DNA of 40,041 bases from Spirochaetales bacterium (GCA_016342585.1 JAEINK010000007.1:1-40041), one strand, 5' to 3'; positions 25,000 through 34,366 are shown, counted from the first letter of the stretch. Notes: generated from the sequence alone by a model not told the origin. Translations and numbers: made by a program.

Positions 25000-26772
25000 A
25001 TGAAGAGTTCCATTCGCTTTAAATACAATATATATATGGCAACCCTTTTGCTTTTACCCATGTTCATACTTGGCCTGGGATTTTTATCGGTATTTCGGGA
25101 AACTCTACTGGAAAGATTCCAGGATGAGCAGACTTCAATGTTCAATTCAATTAAGCAGGTTAGTATAGAGAGTCAGATTGGTCATATAGAGGGTATTTTA
25201 AAGTCATATAGAAATGATCCCCGAATGAAGGATCTTTTTAAAGGGAGTTCGGCAGAATCTATTCAAAATGAGTGGAGCAAAATCGTTAAGATTCTCTCCC
25301 TTCAGATTGATATCTTCTGTGCAGATCCATCCTATAGATATATTTCCAGCACGAATTTAAACTCATCTTCATTCACCGAACCGGAACGGGCCTATTGGTA
25401 TGGTGTGGGAGTTGATTCCGATGAAATCCTGTGGACGGATCCCTATCTATCCAATACGAATTCCAAGTTAATCATTTCCGGCGTTTCCAGGATTGAGGGG
25501 ATGGATAAACAGATTATAGGGGTGGATTTTGAATTAAATAATATACTTACAAGTTTTAAAAATGAATCCTATGGAATGGAATCCAAACTTCTTGCTATGA
25601 CTCCGGATGGAAATATCATAAATTTTAATAGAAAACCATCCGAGCCTGTGGAGTACAGTTCATTGTATAACTGGGTGGAAATTGCTGATTCTCCCAACAG
25701 TAGAAAACTGATAGAGTTGAATGGTAAAAACTATTATGCCTTTTCTGTTTATATCGAAAGTATCAGTATGCATCTGATTTCACTTTTTCCCCAGTCCATC
25801 ATGCTTGATAAGATTCGTCCTTTCATTATTAACGTTATTATCATTATTTCAATCAGTACCCTTTTTATGCTCGCCGGCAGTTATGTCATGTCAGAAAACA
25901 TCATTAAAAATATCAAGAGTATGAATACCTATATGGCAGAAGTCTCTGAAGGCAATTATGAGCTTAAGACCTGTGTTAAGGGGAATGATGAGTTTAAAAC
26001 CTTGAATGATTATCTTAATGTCATGGTAGATGTACTTTCAGGAAATATTCTGATGCTGGATGATATGAACCGAAAGCAGGAGCATCTTATTGAAGTGCGA
26101 ACCACTCTCCTTCATATAATCAGTCATTCGGCGTCCACTCCTGTGACCGTTCTTATTAATAACAGTATGGAGCTTATGGCTGAAGACAGCGAAAAAGAGG
26201 AGTATAAGCAGATGTTCCTGGCCTCGGATAATCTGAAGAGCCTCCTTGATAATACGATGATCTATCTCAAACTGGAAGAGGGGATCAAGGAGCGAAACCT
26301 TCAGCTTCTTGATCTAAATGATATAACAAACCTTGTCTGTATCAATTACGAAAGCAGGCTTAAAGGGAAGGCACTTGAGCTTTCTGTTACGCTGGATGAA
26401 CTCTTTATACATGGGCACTATTTTCTAATTAAAACGGTAATAGAGAACCTGATCGATAATGCGGTGAAATACTCCTTCCCCGGGGGAGCACTTGAAATTG
26501 GCGGATCCTATCATGACGACCAGCTTGAGTGGTGGATTCGGGATGCCGGACCGGGATTCTCTGAGCAGGATAAAAAAGAGTTGTTTTCCCGGTTTAAAAG
26601 GCTTTCCGCAAGGCCGACGGGCGGTGAATCTTCAACAGGACTGGGCTTGTACCTTGTGAAAAATATTATGCTTGCCTTCGGAGGTGATATAATTCTTGAG
26701 CCGGATATCGAGGGGAAGGGGGCCTGTTTTAAACTGATTTTCCCTCTCTTTTCCGATGCTGTGCTTTCCTGA
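25000..26772 (+). CDS. Membrane sensor histidine kinase (Cache-HAMP-HK)
   Basis: Sensor kinase of 590 residues. It has a first membrane span (about 12-32), an extracytoplasmic dCache-like sensor (about 35-270; AYWYGVGVDSDEILWTDPYL, then QIIGVDFELNNIL), and a second span near 275-297. A HAMP linker follows (SMNTYMAEVSEGNYELKT). The dimerisation helix has phospho-acceptor His376 in IISHSASTP, and the ATPase domain has ENLIDNAVKYS (N box), DAGPGF (G1) and STGLGLYLVKNI (G2). The H box departs from the usual HELRTP. The partner is almost surely the OmpR-type regulator at 27699-28400. No clear ribosome site precedes the ATG at 25000. Its last 44 bases overlap the convergent Cache gene. Confidence 0.92.
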   Translation: MKSSIRFKYNIYMATLLLLPMFILGLGFLSVFRETLLERFQDEQTSMFNSIKQVSIESQIGHIEGILKSYRNDPRMKDLFKGSSAESIQNEWSKIVKILSLQIDIFCADPSYRYISSTNLNSSSFTEPERAYWYGVGVDSDEILWTDPYLSNTNSKLIISGVSRIEGMDKQIIGVDFELNNILTSFKNESYGMESKLLAMTPDGNIINFNRKPSEPVEYSSLYNWVEIADSPNSRKLIELNGKNYYAFSVYIESISMHLISLFPQSIMLDKIRPFIINVIIIISISTLFMLAGSYVMSENIIKNIKSMNTYMAEVSEGNYELKTCVKGNDEFKTLNDYLNVMVDVLSGNILMLDDMNRKQEHLIEVRTTLLHIISHSASTPVTVLINNSMELMAEDSEKEEYKQMFLASDNLKSLLDNTMIYLKLEEGIKERNLQLLDLNDITNLVCINYESRLKGKALELSVTLDELFIHGHYFLIKTVIENLIDNAVKYSFPGGALEIGGSYHDDQLEWWIRDAGPGFSEQDKKELFSRFKRLSARPTGGESSTGLGLYLVKNIMLAFGGDIILEPDIEGKGACFKLIFPLFSDAVLS

Positions 26773-27649
26773 AAAAGTAAATAATTATATTTCCGGTCAA
26801 TAGTAAAAGTACATTCAGCATAATCAGGTTTGCCAGGTTAAATCGGGAATAGAAATGACCTGTTTCTGCCTTTGTGACTACCAGATAATCCGGAAAATTG
26901 TCAAATGAATACCTGTATCCATCATGATGGTCAAGTTGCTGAACCCCGGAATGTTCTTCACCCTCTTCTTTTTGCAGGAGTCCAAAAAAATCATAGATAT
27001 CCATACTCCCAATTTTTGTCTGATCCGGATGAATTGTTATTTCACCCTTGGAATCAATAAAATAGGCCACAAGTCCCGCTTTGTTTTGGCTTTCAAGCAG
27101 GGTGGTAATATTATCATATCTGATCCGTACCCCGATCACACCAACAACTTTTTGGGAAGGAGTGTATAATTTTAAATTGTGATAAATATAGAGAACACCC
27201 GTTTGGGAGTCATAGTAAAATTCATAATTCGAGCGGTGGTCGGAATCCATGAAGTTGTAATACCATGCATCCCTGTCTACACCCGGGCTCATTTGAATTT
27301 TTGTTCCCTCATCCTGATAGACAATCTCCGTTGATGTTGACGCAAGATCAATGCCCTCACAATTAATGAAGGATTTCTTCTTTTCCAGATACTCACGGAG
27401 TGTAACAGTTTGAACTTTATTACTTTTTTCATTCTGAAGCCAGTTCTGAATAAAAGAATCCTCTGTTAATTCTTTACTTCTTTCTATTATCGGGTCCAGG
27501 AATTTTTGGAATTCGATGCTTATCTGGTTAGCCTTTTCCCTTTTCACATCTCTGATATTTATATACAGCAAGGCTATCATAATCCAATAGATTACAATTA
27601 TGCCAAGCGAGAACAGTAGAGGTTTGGAAATGAATGCGATTCTTTTCAT
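26729..27649 (-). CDS. Cache-domain sensor-only membrane protein
   Basis: A protein of 306 residues with a membrane span at each end (ISKPLLFSLGIIVIYWIMIA near the start and NLIMLNVLLLLTGNIIIYFF near the end) and an extracytoplasmic dCache-like domain between them (YYDSQTGVLYIYHNL, KVVGVIGVRI). Nothing but about a dozen basic residues follows the second span, so it has no kinase, cyclase or chemotaxis output. The frame extends upstream to a TTG at 27691, but ATG 27649 gives a normal signal-anchor and is preferred; neither has a good ribosome site. It follows the response-regulator gene on the same strand. It may modulate the neighbouring kinase, whose sensor has the same fold. Confidence 0.75.
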   Translation of the reverse strand: MKRIAFISKPLLFSLGIIVIYWIMIALLYINIRDVKREKANQISIEFQKFLDPIIERSKELTEDSFIQNWLQNEKSNKVQTVTLREYLEKKKSFINCEGIDLASTSTEIVYQDEGTKIQMSPGVDRDAWYYNFMDSDHRSNYEFYYDSQTGVLYIYHNLKLYTPSQKVVGVIGVRIRYDNITTLLESQNKAGLVAYFIDSKGEITIHPDQTKIGSMDIYDFFGLLQKEEGEEHSGVQQLDHHDGYRYSFDNFPDYLVVTKAETGHFYSRFNLANLIMLNVLLLLTGNIIIYFFRKAQHRKREGKSV

Positions 27650-27698
27650 AAAGGACAAAGCAAAGATAGCCGGAAAATAGATTGTTGACAAGTAAAGA

Positions 27699-28400
27699 TT
27701 AAACTATTTTTATCATATACCCTTTTCCCCTCATGGTTAGAAGGAATTCCGGATTTCTGGGATTTGTTTCCATCTGTTCTCGAAGCATATGAATATGAAC
27801 CGAAAGGGTGTTTTCCGATGGAAAGCTCTGATCACTCCAGAATCGGGAGAGAAGTTGATCTTTTGTGATTATCTGATTATTGTTTTCAATAAAAAAGGCC
27901 ATTATATCAAAAAGTTTTCGATTTAATGTAAGGGGTTTATCGTTCCTGAAGACTGTGCAGCTTTTATAATCCACTTTGAAAGGGCCCAGACTTATATCTT
28001 CATGTACTTTATTGTTTGTAGAGCTTTGGATAAAATTCACCCGTTTGCTTAATCTTCTGATTCTGGCGAGGAGTTCTTCCTTATAAAAGGGTTTTGTAAT
28101 GTAATCGTCACATCCCAGATCGAATGCGTTAACTTTTGAATCTATCTGCTCAAAGCTGGAGATGACGATGATAGGGGTCGTATTGTTTTGCCGTCGAAGC
28201 AGTTTAATGATTTCGGTTCCTGTCATATCACCCAGATCAAGATCGAGTAGAATGAGATCGATCTCCTCATCTTTTAGGATTGTCAGAGCTTCCTTGCCGC
28301 TGGCAGCGTCAGACACCTGATAATTCTCTTTTACCAGTATCTTTTTGATATAATTTCTGAGGTAGTCGTGATCTTCGGCTACGAGTATCTTTTCTTTCAT
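27699..28400 (-). CDS. OmpR/PhoB-family response regulator
   Basis: DNA-binding response regulator of 233 residues. The receiver domain has the acidic pocket AEDHD (9-13), phospho-acceptor Asp53 in LLDLDLGDMTG, and the conserved Lys in ITKPF. A C-terminal winged helix from about 135 holds the recognition segment SENTLSVHIHMLREQME and the wing LLTMRGKGYMI. It works with the histidine kinase at 25000 and is expressed with the Cache-only protein downstream. A pair of perfect 9-base direct repeats with 11-base period 71-90 bases upstream of its start is the typical binding layout of this family and points to autoregulation. Confidence 0.94.
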   Translation of the reverse strand: MKEKILVAEDHDYLRNYIKKILVKENYQVSDAASGKEALTILKDEEIDLILLDLDLGDMTGTEIIKLLRRQNNTTPIIVISSFEQIDSKVNAFDLGCDDYITKPFYKEELLARIRRLSKRVNFIQSSTNNKVHEDISLGPFKVDYKSCTVFRNDKPLTLNRKLFDIMAFFIENNNQIITKDQLLSRFWSDQSFPSENTLSVHIHMLREQMETNPRNPEFLLTMRGKGYMIKIV

Positions 28401-28470
28401 TAAATTCCTGTTTAAAGCTTTGCTCCCTGTAATCTTATTCGCTTTATTCTTACAATTTTGACAGATAGAG

Positions 28471-28490
28471 CTTAAATTAATCTTAAATTA
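28471..28490. promoter_or_regulatory. Tandem direct repeat, candidate OmpR-type binding site
   Basis: CTTAAATTA occurs at 28471-28479 and again at 28482-28490, an 11-base period that puts both copies on the same DNA face, as in PhoB/OmpR boxes. It lies between the response-regulator gene (-) and deoC (+), with a TTGACA at 28458-28463 nearby. Confidence 0.45.
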
Positions 28491-28570
28491 TTTCCTTATC
28501 TTATAAATATATGAACATTTCTATGATATTATTAATTGACTAATTAAATCCACGATAAAGGCGGTAAAAG

Positions 28571-29260
28571 ATGAGTGATATTAAACTAAAGCCCGAAGAG
28601 ATGGCTAAATATATTGATCACACCCTGCTGAAGGCCGAAGCAAAGGGAGAGGATATCGATAAACTTTGCATGGAGGCCAGGGATAATGGTTTTTGTTCCG
28701 TTTGTGTTAACACATGCTGGGCCAGCCGAGCGGTCAGGAATCTTTCAGGTACCGATGTAATCACCTGTGTGGTTGTCGGATTTCCTCTGGGGGCAATGGA
28801 TTCGAGAGCCAAGGCTGCCGAGGCCGGGTTTGCCGTGGGAGATGGTGCCGGTGAGGTTGATATGGTTCTTAATATCGGAGCCCTTAAATCGGGAGATCTT
28901 GAACTGGTCGAATCGGATATCCGGGCCGTTCTCGGGGCCTGTGACGGGAAGGCAAAGCTGAAAGTTATCATTGAAACAGCCCTGCTTACGAAAGAGGAGA
29001 TTATTCTTGCTTCACAGATTGTGAAAAAGGCCGGGGCACACTTTGTAAAAACTTCCACCGGTTTTTCCACAAGCGGGGCAAAGGTTGAGGATGTGGCCCT
29101 GATGAGGAAAACTGTTGGACCCGATATGGGGGTGAAGGCAGCCGGGGGTGTCCGGACATTTGAAGATGCCGTTGCCATGATTAATGCCGGTGCAACCAGG
29201 TTGGGAACAAGCGGTGGTATCAAGATTATAAACGGGCAGGAGATAGAGAGCGGGTATTAA
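28571..29260 (+). CDS. deoC: Deoxyribose-phosphate aldolase
   Basis: Class I aldolase splitting 2-deoxyribose-5-phosphate into glyceraldehyde-3-phosphate and acetaldehyde. Its 229 residues show the Schiff-base Lys160 in [10 protein letters not shown], plus Asp97 in EVDMVLNIG and Lys189 in GVKAAGG, the catalytic triad of DeoC. The length is normal for the short bacterial form. GGCGG before the ATG is the ribosome site. Together with deoB and the nucleoside importer further on, it completes a route from imported deoxynucleosides to glycolysis. The stop is shared with the gene on the other strand through the palindrome TTAA (29257-29260). Confidence 0.96.
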   Translation: MSDIKLKPEEMAKYIDHTLLKAEAKGEDIDKLCMEARDNGFCSVCVNTCWASRAVRNLSGTDVITCVVVGFPLGAMDSRAKAAEAGFAVGDGAGEVDMVLNIGALKSGDLELVESDIRAVLGACDGKAKLKVIIETALLTKEEIILASQIVKKAGAHFVKTSTGFSTSGAKVEDVALMRKTVGPDMGVKAAGGVRTFEDAVAMINAGATRLGTSGGIKIINGQEIESGY

Positions 29261-30291
29261 GAGCGGTACATGAATGCTTTCAGGGGATTGGCGTTTTTCC
29301 GGTCCCCTTTCTTTTGTTTGAATTTCTGGGAGAAGGGACAGGCCGCCAGGCAGACCCCGCAGTCAGTTCCCAGTTCTCTCCAGGTTTTGAAGCATTTTTC
29401 ATGATCGATCCGAGATCCAAAGAGGGGATCTACCGTGTCGAATTCAGGAATGGCATCCGAGGGACAAAGGACGGCGCATTTTTCGCAGGTTCGACAGTAT
29501 TTCAGGATGTTGAATTTGGAACTGCCTGTACAGGTCAGGGGCATATTGGTTGTGACTGCGGCGAGACGGATCCGCATACCGAAGGTTCCATTAACCAGCA
29601 GTCCGGAAAGGCCTTGGGAGCCAAGACCCGCCGCCTGGGCTACCGGTGGTAAAATGAGTTCACTCTCCCCATCCATATGACAGACAGCCCTGTACCCGAG
29701 TGAGTTCATCCAGTACTTTAGAGCAAGACCGATATTAGCCGCCCGATAGTATCCCTTTACAACTTCTACGGCCTCTTCAACTGCAGGGGCTCTGTTTATT
29801 TCATGGCCATCCATCTCTACAGCAAAGATAAAAATATTCGGCAGTACAGATTCAACTTTCCGGCCGTACCATTTACCCCTGCCACGAGTATTATAGAAGA
29901 ATTCGGTCTTTGCCTTTGTCGCTCCAGTCAGTACAGCTCCGAGAGATTCCGCAAGTTTACGGGCATCCTCGAAATTTTCTGAATCGGTAAAGTTACCCTC
30001 GGTCTGAGGATCATTTTTGTCAATAAACTTCCTTGAACCGGGAGATTCAACCCCCTCCGGGTAACTGTGGCCCGCCAAAGGCCGAAGCTCTTCGATCAGC
30101 CTGAAAAGAGCGTCGATAATGGATTGTTCCTTCCTTTCTGTAAAGAGACCGGGAGGGTGAGATCTGAGGAGGTGATCCCCCTCTTCCAACGCAGGGTGCG
30201 CTTTATAATATTCACTGTATTTTTGGGTTCCAGGTTTAAGTTCAAACATCCTGGAAAAGATAGTGTCCCGTTCATCTCTGTTTCGATTCAT
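29257..30291 (-). CDS. Reductive-dehalogenase/QueG-like iron-sulfur protein
   Basis: A protein of 344 residues of the RdhA/epoxyqueuosine-reductase superfamily. The cobalamin-domain-like region contains [36 protein letters not shown] and [16 protein letters not shown]. Two [4Fe-4S] clusters follow, with cysteines 266/269/272/276 and 300/311/314/318 (the last three in CGVCLAACP). The AGLG..GL.GLL and TT.MPL pattern is closer to RdhA than to QueG. There is no twin-arginine signal, so it is cytoplasmic, like the non-respiratory RdhA relatives. The electron acceptor is unknown. It faces deoC and shares 4 bases at the stops. Confidence 0.78.
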   Translation of the reverse strand: MNRNRDERDTIFSRMFELKPGTQKYSEYYKAHPALEEGDHLLRSHPPGLFTERKEQSIIDALFRLIEELRPLAGHSYPEGVESPGSRKFIDKNDPQTEGNFTDSENFEDARKLAESLGAVLTGATKAKTEFFYNTRGRGKWYGRKVESVLPNIFIFAVEMDGHEINRAPAVEEAVEVVKGYYRAANIGLALKYWMNSLGYRAVCHMDGESELILPPVAQAAGLGSQGLSGLLVNGTFGMRIRLAAVTTNMPLTCTGSSKFNILKYCRTCEKCAVLCPSDAIPEFDTVDPLFGSRIDHEKCFKTWRELGTDCGVCLAACPFSQKFKQKKGDRKNANPLKAFMYRS

Positions 30292-30374
30292 GCCTGTCTA
30301 TTAGAATAGATCCGATACAGGGTGAAGTCAAACACGTAAAATTATTGATTAATCCAATAAAAAGAGGGGAAAAT

Positions 30375-30500
30375 ATGTTGGAAAAGCGGACTGCTTCTAA
30401 AATTTTGGTAAATACCGGTTTCATGGTTATCTTAATTCATAGAAACAGATTTCTTTTCCTTAAACAGGATGATAGAATAGAATTATCAGGAGATAAATAA
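30375..30500 (+). CDS. Small ORF (41 residues) coupled to deoB
   Basis: A short reading frame starting at ATG 30375 behind GAGGGG (30364-30369, 5-base spacing). It ends TAA at 30498-30500, where the last A is the first base of the deoB start codon (TAATG). It begins MLEKRTASKILVNTG, has a hydrophobic stretch (FMVILIH) and ends KQDDRIELSGDK. The deoB ribosome site lies inside its final codons, so its translation would expose or recycle ribosomes onto deoB. No family is recognised. It may be a regulatory leader peptide or a genuine small protein. Confidence 0.45.
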   Translation: MLEKRTASKILVNTGFMVILIHRNRFLFLKQDDRIELSGDK

Positions 30501-31693
30501 TGAGAGCTACAGTAGTCGTAATAGATAGTTTCGGGATTGGTGAACTTCCTGATGCCGAACAGTATGGAGATAAAGGATCCAACACGGCCCTGCATATTTG
30601 TGAAGGCGTCTCAGGTCCGAAATGGACGGCCTTAAAGGAATTAGGGCTTGGAAATGCATCAGAACTGCTGGAAAATAAACTTCCCGGTTGTGAGAGCGTA
30701 GATGTTCCTTCCGGGTTTTTTGGCGTCATGAAGGAGAAGAGTCCTGGTAAGGATACCACTACCGGACATTGGGAACTGGCGGGACTTGAGCTTGAGAAGG
30801 CTTTTCATACTTTTCAGCCCGAATATCCCTCCTTTCCTGAGGATCTTGTGAAAACCTTTAATGCAAAGACGGGTCGGGGACTGATTGGTAATAAGGCTGC
30901 TTCGGGGATAGCAATAATTGAAGAACTTGGGGAAGAGCATCAGAAAACGGGTGATCTTATCTGTTATACCTCCGCCGATTCTGTTTTTCAGATTGCCGCT
31001 CATGAAGAGACTGTACCTCTGGATGAACTCTATAAATATTGTAAAATTGCCAGAGAGTTATGCAATCCCAGGATGGTTGGTCGTGTTATTGCCAGGCCTT
31101 TCACAGGGACTCCTGGAAATTACACCAGGAGTGCCGCACGAAAAGATTTTTCGATCCCCCTGCCCGAACCTTCACTCCTTGATCACCTTCAATCCCGTGG
31201 CGTTGTAACGACTGCTGTGGGTAAAATTGGTGATATTTTCAATGAATCAGGGATTACCAACAGTTATCATGACAAGGGGAACCCCAACTGTCTGGATCGG
31301 ACCCTGGCGGTACTGACCGATACAAAAAATGACAAAGAATTTATTTTTGTTAATCTTGTTGATACAGATATGATGTATGGACACCGAAGAGATATTAAGG
31401 GGTATTGCCAATCGGTTGAAGAGACCTCTGTGTTTATTCCAAAAATGATAGAAGCGCTCGATGATGGGGATCTTCTCATCGTTACAGCGGATCATGGCTG
31501 TGATCCCTCTTTCAGGGGTACGGATCATACCCGGGAGCATGTTCCCCTTCTTGTCTATCGTAAAGGAAGTGAGGGAGCCGAGGTTAAATCTCTTGGTATC
31601 CGGGAGAGTTTTTCCGATTTAGCGGCTACCATGGCTGAATTTTTTGAAGTTGATCCCTATCCCAGGGGATCTTCTTTTGTAAAAAAACTGTAA
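30500..31693 (+). CDS. deoB: Phosphopentomutase
   Basis: Alkaline-phosphatase-superfamily mutase that interconverts (deoxy)ribose-1-phosphate and the 5-phosphate, linking nucleoside phosphorolysis to DeoC and the pentose phosphate pathway. Its 397 residues show the metal-site motifs VVVIDSFGIGELPDA at the N-terminus, GKDTTTGHWELAG with the phospho-acceptor Thr, and the C-terminal TADHGCDPSFRGTDHTREHVP with metal ligands. AGGAGA (30488-30493) precedes the ATG at 30500. It is translated right after the 41-residue ORF, whose stop codon it overlaps by one base. Confidence 0.97.
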   Translation: MRATVVVIDSFGIGELPDAEQYGDKGSNTALHICEGVSGPKWTALKELGLGNASELLENKLPGCESVDVPSGFFGVMKEKSPGKDTTTGHWELAGLELEKAFHTFQPEYPSFPEDLVKTFNAKTGRGLIGNKAASGIAIIEELGEEHQKTGDLICYTSADSVFQIAAHEETVPLDELYKYCKIARELCNPRMVGRVIARPFTGTPGNYTRSAARKDFSIPLPEPSLLDHLQSRGVVTTAVGKIGDIFNESGITNSYHDKGNPNCLDRTLAVLTDTKNDKEFIFVNLVDTDMMYGHRRDIKGYCQSVEETSVFIPKMIEALDDGDLLIVTADHGCDPSFRGTDHTREHVPLLVYRKGSEGAEVKSLGIRESFSDLAATMAEFFEVDPYPRGSSFVKKL

Positions 31694-31771
31694 CTCATTG
31701 TTTATAGTGTTATTTTTATTATTGCAGAACGTATTATTTACAAAACGCAGTACTATCTGCAGGGAGGATGT

Positions 31772-34264
31772 ATGACCTTTTCCGTAAAACGGATTTTATT
31801 TTTTCTTATATTTTTGCTTTCTGTTTCTCTGGTTTTTGCCGGAGGCGAGAAAGAAGTGCCGAATATCCCCCCGGTTACAACCGGAATTCAGTACATCTCA
31901 CCTAATGGTGATGATATTCAGGAAGAGGCTTCTCTTGAATTCACGGTAAGTCTTTATCTGAAGGCCAAGGAAGGGTATGTTCCCGAGTATGGTCTGGAAA
32001 TAATTGACAGTTCCGGTGCGATCGTTGCTTCACAGTCCCAGTCAGAAGGGAAGAAGCTTAATTTTTTTGCTAAACTCGCCTCCCTTTTCATGGGGTGGGA
32101 TAAATTTGAACTGACCAGGGAGATAACCTGGGATGGTATGGATCCGGATGGAACTCTTGTTTCCGACGGTGTTTATGAAGTCAAACTGTGGGTAAAAGAC
32201 TCGGATGGTATTCGATCTGATATAGCCATTGATGATTTTGTTGTGGATACAACCCCTCCCGAGGTTTCCGTTGCTGGTGGGGAAGGAATGCTTTTTGCCC
32301 CGAACGGCGATGGTATGCTTGAGGTTTTTCCAGTAATCCTTTCCGGCGGGACAGAGGAGGATCTCTGGGAGGCCTCCCTTCTTGATAGTGCTGGTACGGT
32401 TGTAAAAAGTATGAAATGGGAATCCGGTGCTCCCGAATCCTTCGACTGGGATGGAACGGGTGATGACGGTGTGCAGGTCGCCGATGGAATCTACTCCTTC
32501 AAAATTGGCACCACCGATAAGGCTGGAAATAGTTTTGAATCAGTTTTCCCCGGGATCATCCTTGATTCCAGGGCTTCCATGATACACCATGAAATAACAG
32601 ATCCAATTTTCTCGCCAAATGGAGATGGAAAGAAAGATGTGTGCATCATTGATCTTGAGTATGATGAGACCGAGGACGTTGAACTCTGGTCCTATTCCCT
32701 TTCTTCAAACAACTCTATTTTTGCGACTTTTCAGGGTGATGGCCCCCCTCCTGAGCAGATAATTCTTGATGGGAAGGATGAGAATGGGGATCCCCTTTCG
32801 CAGGGTGTTTATAAATTTTCCTACTCCCTCACTTATGTCAATGACTGGCGGCCGGTAATTGAAGATGTGATCGAGATCGACTCCATTCCACCCCGGATTG
32901 GTGTTTATACTTCCAGTAAAATATTTTCTCCGAATCAGGATGGTTTAAATGATAAAACCAATATCTCCTTTAAATCCAGTGAGGAAGTTGTCTGGACAGG
33001 GGCCATACTGAACATGGACGGTGACACGGTCCTTGAGACGAGTTCGAAACAAACCACCAGCCTGATCGTCTGGGATGGAACCAACCTTTCCGGAGAAACC
33101 CTTCCTGACGGTGAATACCTTGTCCTTGCAAAATTTACTGATAATGGAGGGAATGAGGTTTACAGCGAACCCGTCACCCTTAAAGTGGACAACCGGCCTG
33201 TTTCTATCAGCCTTTCTGCGGGGGAAGGATTTTCTCCCAATAATGACGGTAAAAACGATACCATGAAGATAAAAATTGATGCGGCTCTTTATGGTGAAGT
33301 TGTCAGGTGGGAGGCGAATTGTGTTAATGAAAACGGGGAAGATGTGCGAACATTTACCGGGACTGGCGAACTTCCGAAGTTCATAATGTGGAACGGAAAA
33401 ACAACACTCCTGGATAAAGCGGACGAACCCGTTCCCGCGGCAGAAGGTTTGTATTATACGAATATCCTTGTTGAATACGAAAAGGGCGACATCACAGCCG
33501 CCGAAACGGGCCGATTCTTCCTGGATATGACTCCTCCGGAAATACAGTTCATGGTTACAGCAGATCCTTTTATAAAAACTGACGAGGGCGTAGAAGGGAA
33601 TGTCTTCATGTCGGTTCAGGTTCGTAATGAGAGTCCTATCTCCGACTGGAATCTTGATATCCTGGATGACAACGGGAATATTCTCCGGGCTTATTCAGGT
33701 GTTGGTGATCCTTCCGGAGATGTGGCCTGGAACAGCCGCCGGGATTCAGCCGGGCTGCTTGATGAGAGTATGGCGAGTTATACGATCCGGTTATCTGTTA
33801 CCGATGCCGGTGGCAACTCTAGCCTGATAAGGGAGGATCTTCCCCTGGATATCCTTGTTGTCCGCCGTGACGGCAAACTCTATCTAATGGTTCCCAATAT
33901 TATTTTCGGGGCCTATAAACACACCCTCGATTCGGCCGGACCCTCCAGGGAGATTCAAAACTATGAGTCCATCGGCCGGGTTGTGGAAATCTATGACAGA
34001 TATCCGGACTTTAATCTTGAACTGGAAGCCCATGCTCTTAACATCTACCTGGATGGACCCCGTGAGGATGCAGAGGAGGCGATTCTTTTACCTCTGACCG
34101 AAAAGCGTGCTGCCTCTGTTAAGGATGCTTTGATTGATCTGGGAATGGATGAATTGCATATCCGTTCCCACGCTTACGGTGGTCAGTACCCTATCGCCGA
34201 TGTTACTGATCGTACCGTCTGGTGGAAGAATCGCCGGGTTGAGTTTATTATGACGGACCGATAG
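31772..34264 (+). CDS. Exported protein with FlgD-type Ig repeats and a C-terminal OmpA domain
   Basis: Envelope protein of 830 residues. A signal peptide of about 24 residues ends VFAGG. Repeats of roughly 100-105 residues follow, each opening with an SPNGDG-like motif (near residues 43, 175, 280, 385 and 487: SPNGDD, FAPNGDG, FSPNGDG, FSPNQDG, FSPNNDG). Most end with WDG....G....DG.Y and D.AGN, the FlgD/gliding-type Ig-like pattern. The last 120 residues resemble an OmpA peptidoglycan-binding domain (NYESIGRVVEIYDRYPDFNL, LTEKRAASVKDALIDLGM, WWKNRRVEF). It probably spans the periplasm as a rod anchored to cell wall. It is transcribed alone, with a terminator right after it. Confidence 0.85.
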   Translation: MTFSVKRILFFLIFLLSVSLVFAGGEKEVPNIPPVTTGIQYISPNGDDIQEEASLEFTVSLYLKAKEGYVPEYGLEIIDSSGAIVASQSQSEGKKLNFFAKLASLFMGWDKFELTREITWDGMDPDGTLVSDGVYEVKLWVKDSDGIRSDIAIDDFVVDTTPPEVSVAGGEGMLFAPNGDGMLEVFPVILSGGTEEDLWEASLLDSAGTVVKSMKWESGAPESFDWDGTGDDGVQVADGIYSFKIGTTDKAGNSFESVFPGIILDSRASMIHHEITDPIFSPNGDGKKDVCIIDLEYDETEDVELWSYSLSSNNSIFATFQGDGPPPEQIILDGKDENGDPLSQGVYKFSYSLTYVNDWRPVIEDVIEIDSIPPRIGVYTSSKIFSPNQDGLNDKTNISFKSSEEVVWTGAILNMDGDTVLETSSKQTTSLIVWDGTNLSGETLPDGEYLVLAKFTDNGGNEVYSEPVTLKVDNRPVSISLSAGEGFSPNNDGKNDTMKIKIDAALYGEVVRWEANCVNENGEDVRTFTGTGELPKFIMWNGKTTLLDKADEPVPAAEGLYYTNILVEYEKGDITAAETGRFFLDMTPPEIQFMVTADPFIKTDEGVEGNVFMSVQVRNESPISDWNLDILDDNGNILRAYSGVGDPSGDVAWNSRRDSAGLLDESMASYTIRLSVTDAGGNSSLIREDLPLDILVVRRDGKLYLMVPNIIFGAYKHTLDSAGPSREIQNYESIGRVVEIYDRYPDFNLELEAHALNIYLDGPREDAEEAILLPLTEKRAASVKDALIDLGMDELHIRSHAYGGQYPIADVTDRTVWWKNRRVEFIMTDR

Positions 34265-34284
34265 AGTTTTTCCTCTGAAAACCC

Positions 34285-34320
34285 ATGCCCGTAGAGTTCT
34301 GCTTTGCGGGCATTTTTTTT
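34285..34320 (+). terminator. Intrinsic terminator after the Ig/OmpA-domain gene
   Basis: ATGCCCG (34285-34291) pairs with CGGGCAT (34307-34313). Five further pairs, two of them wobble, extend the stem inward to a TTCTG loop, and eight T follow (34313-34320). Confidence 0.88.
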
Positions 34321-34366
34321 ATTTTCCCTGTATACAAGTCCTTCTGTGACCGAGTAATATACTCCC

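Noticed and set aside
28618..29223. Long open frame of 201 codons antisense to deoC
   Set aside because: deoC is unambiguous; the antisense frame is Ser/Pro/Ala-rich low-complexity sequence expected from codon bias and matches no family.
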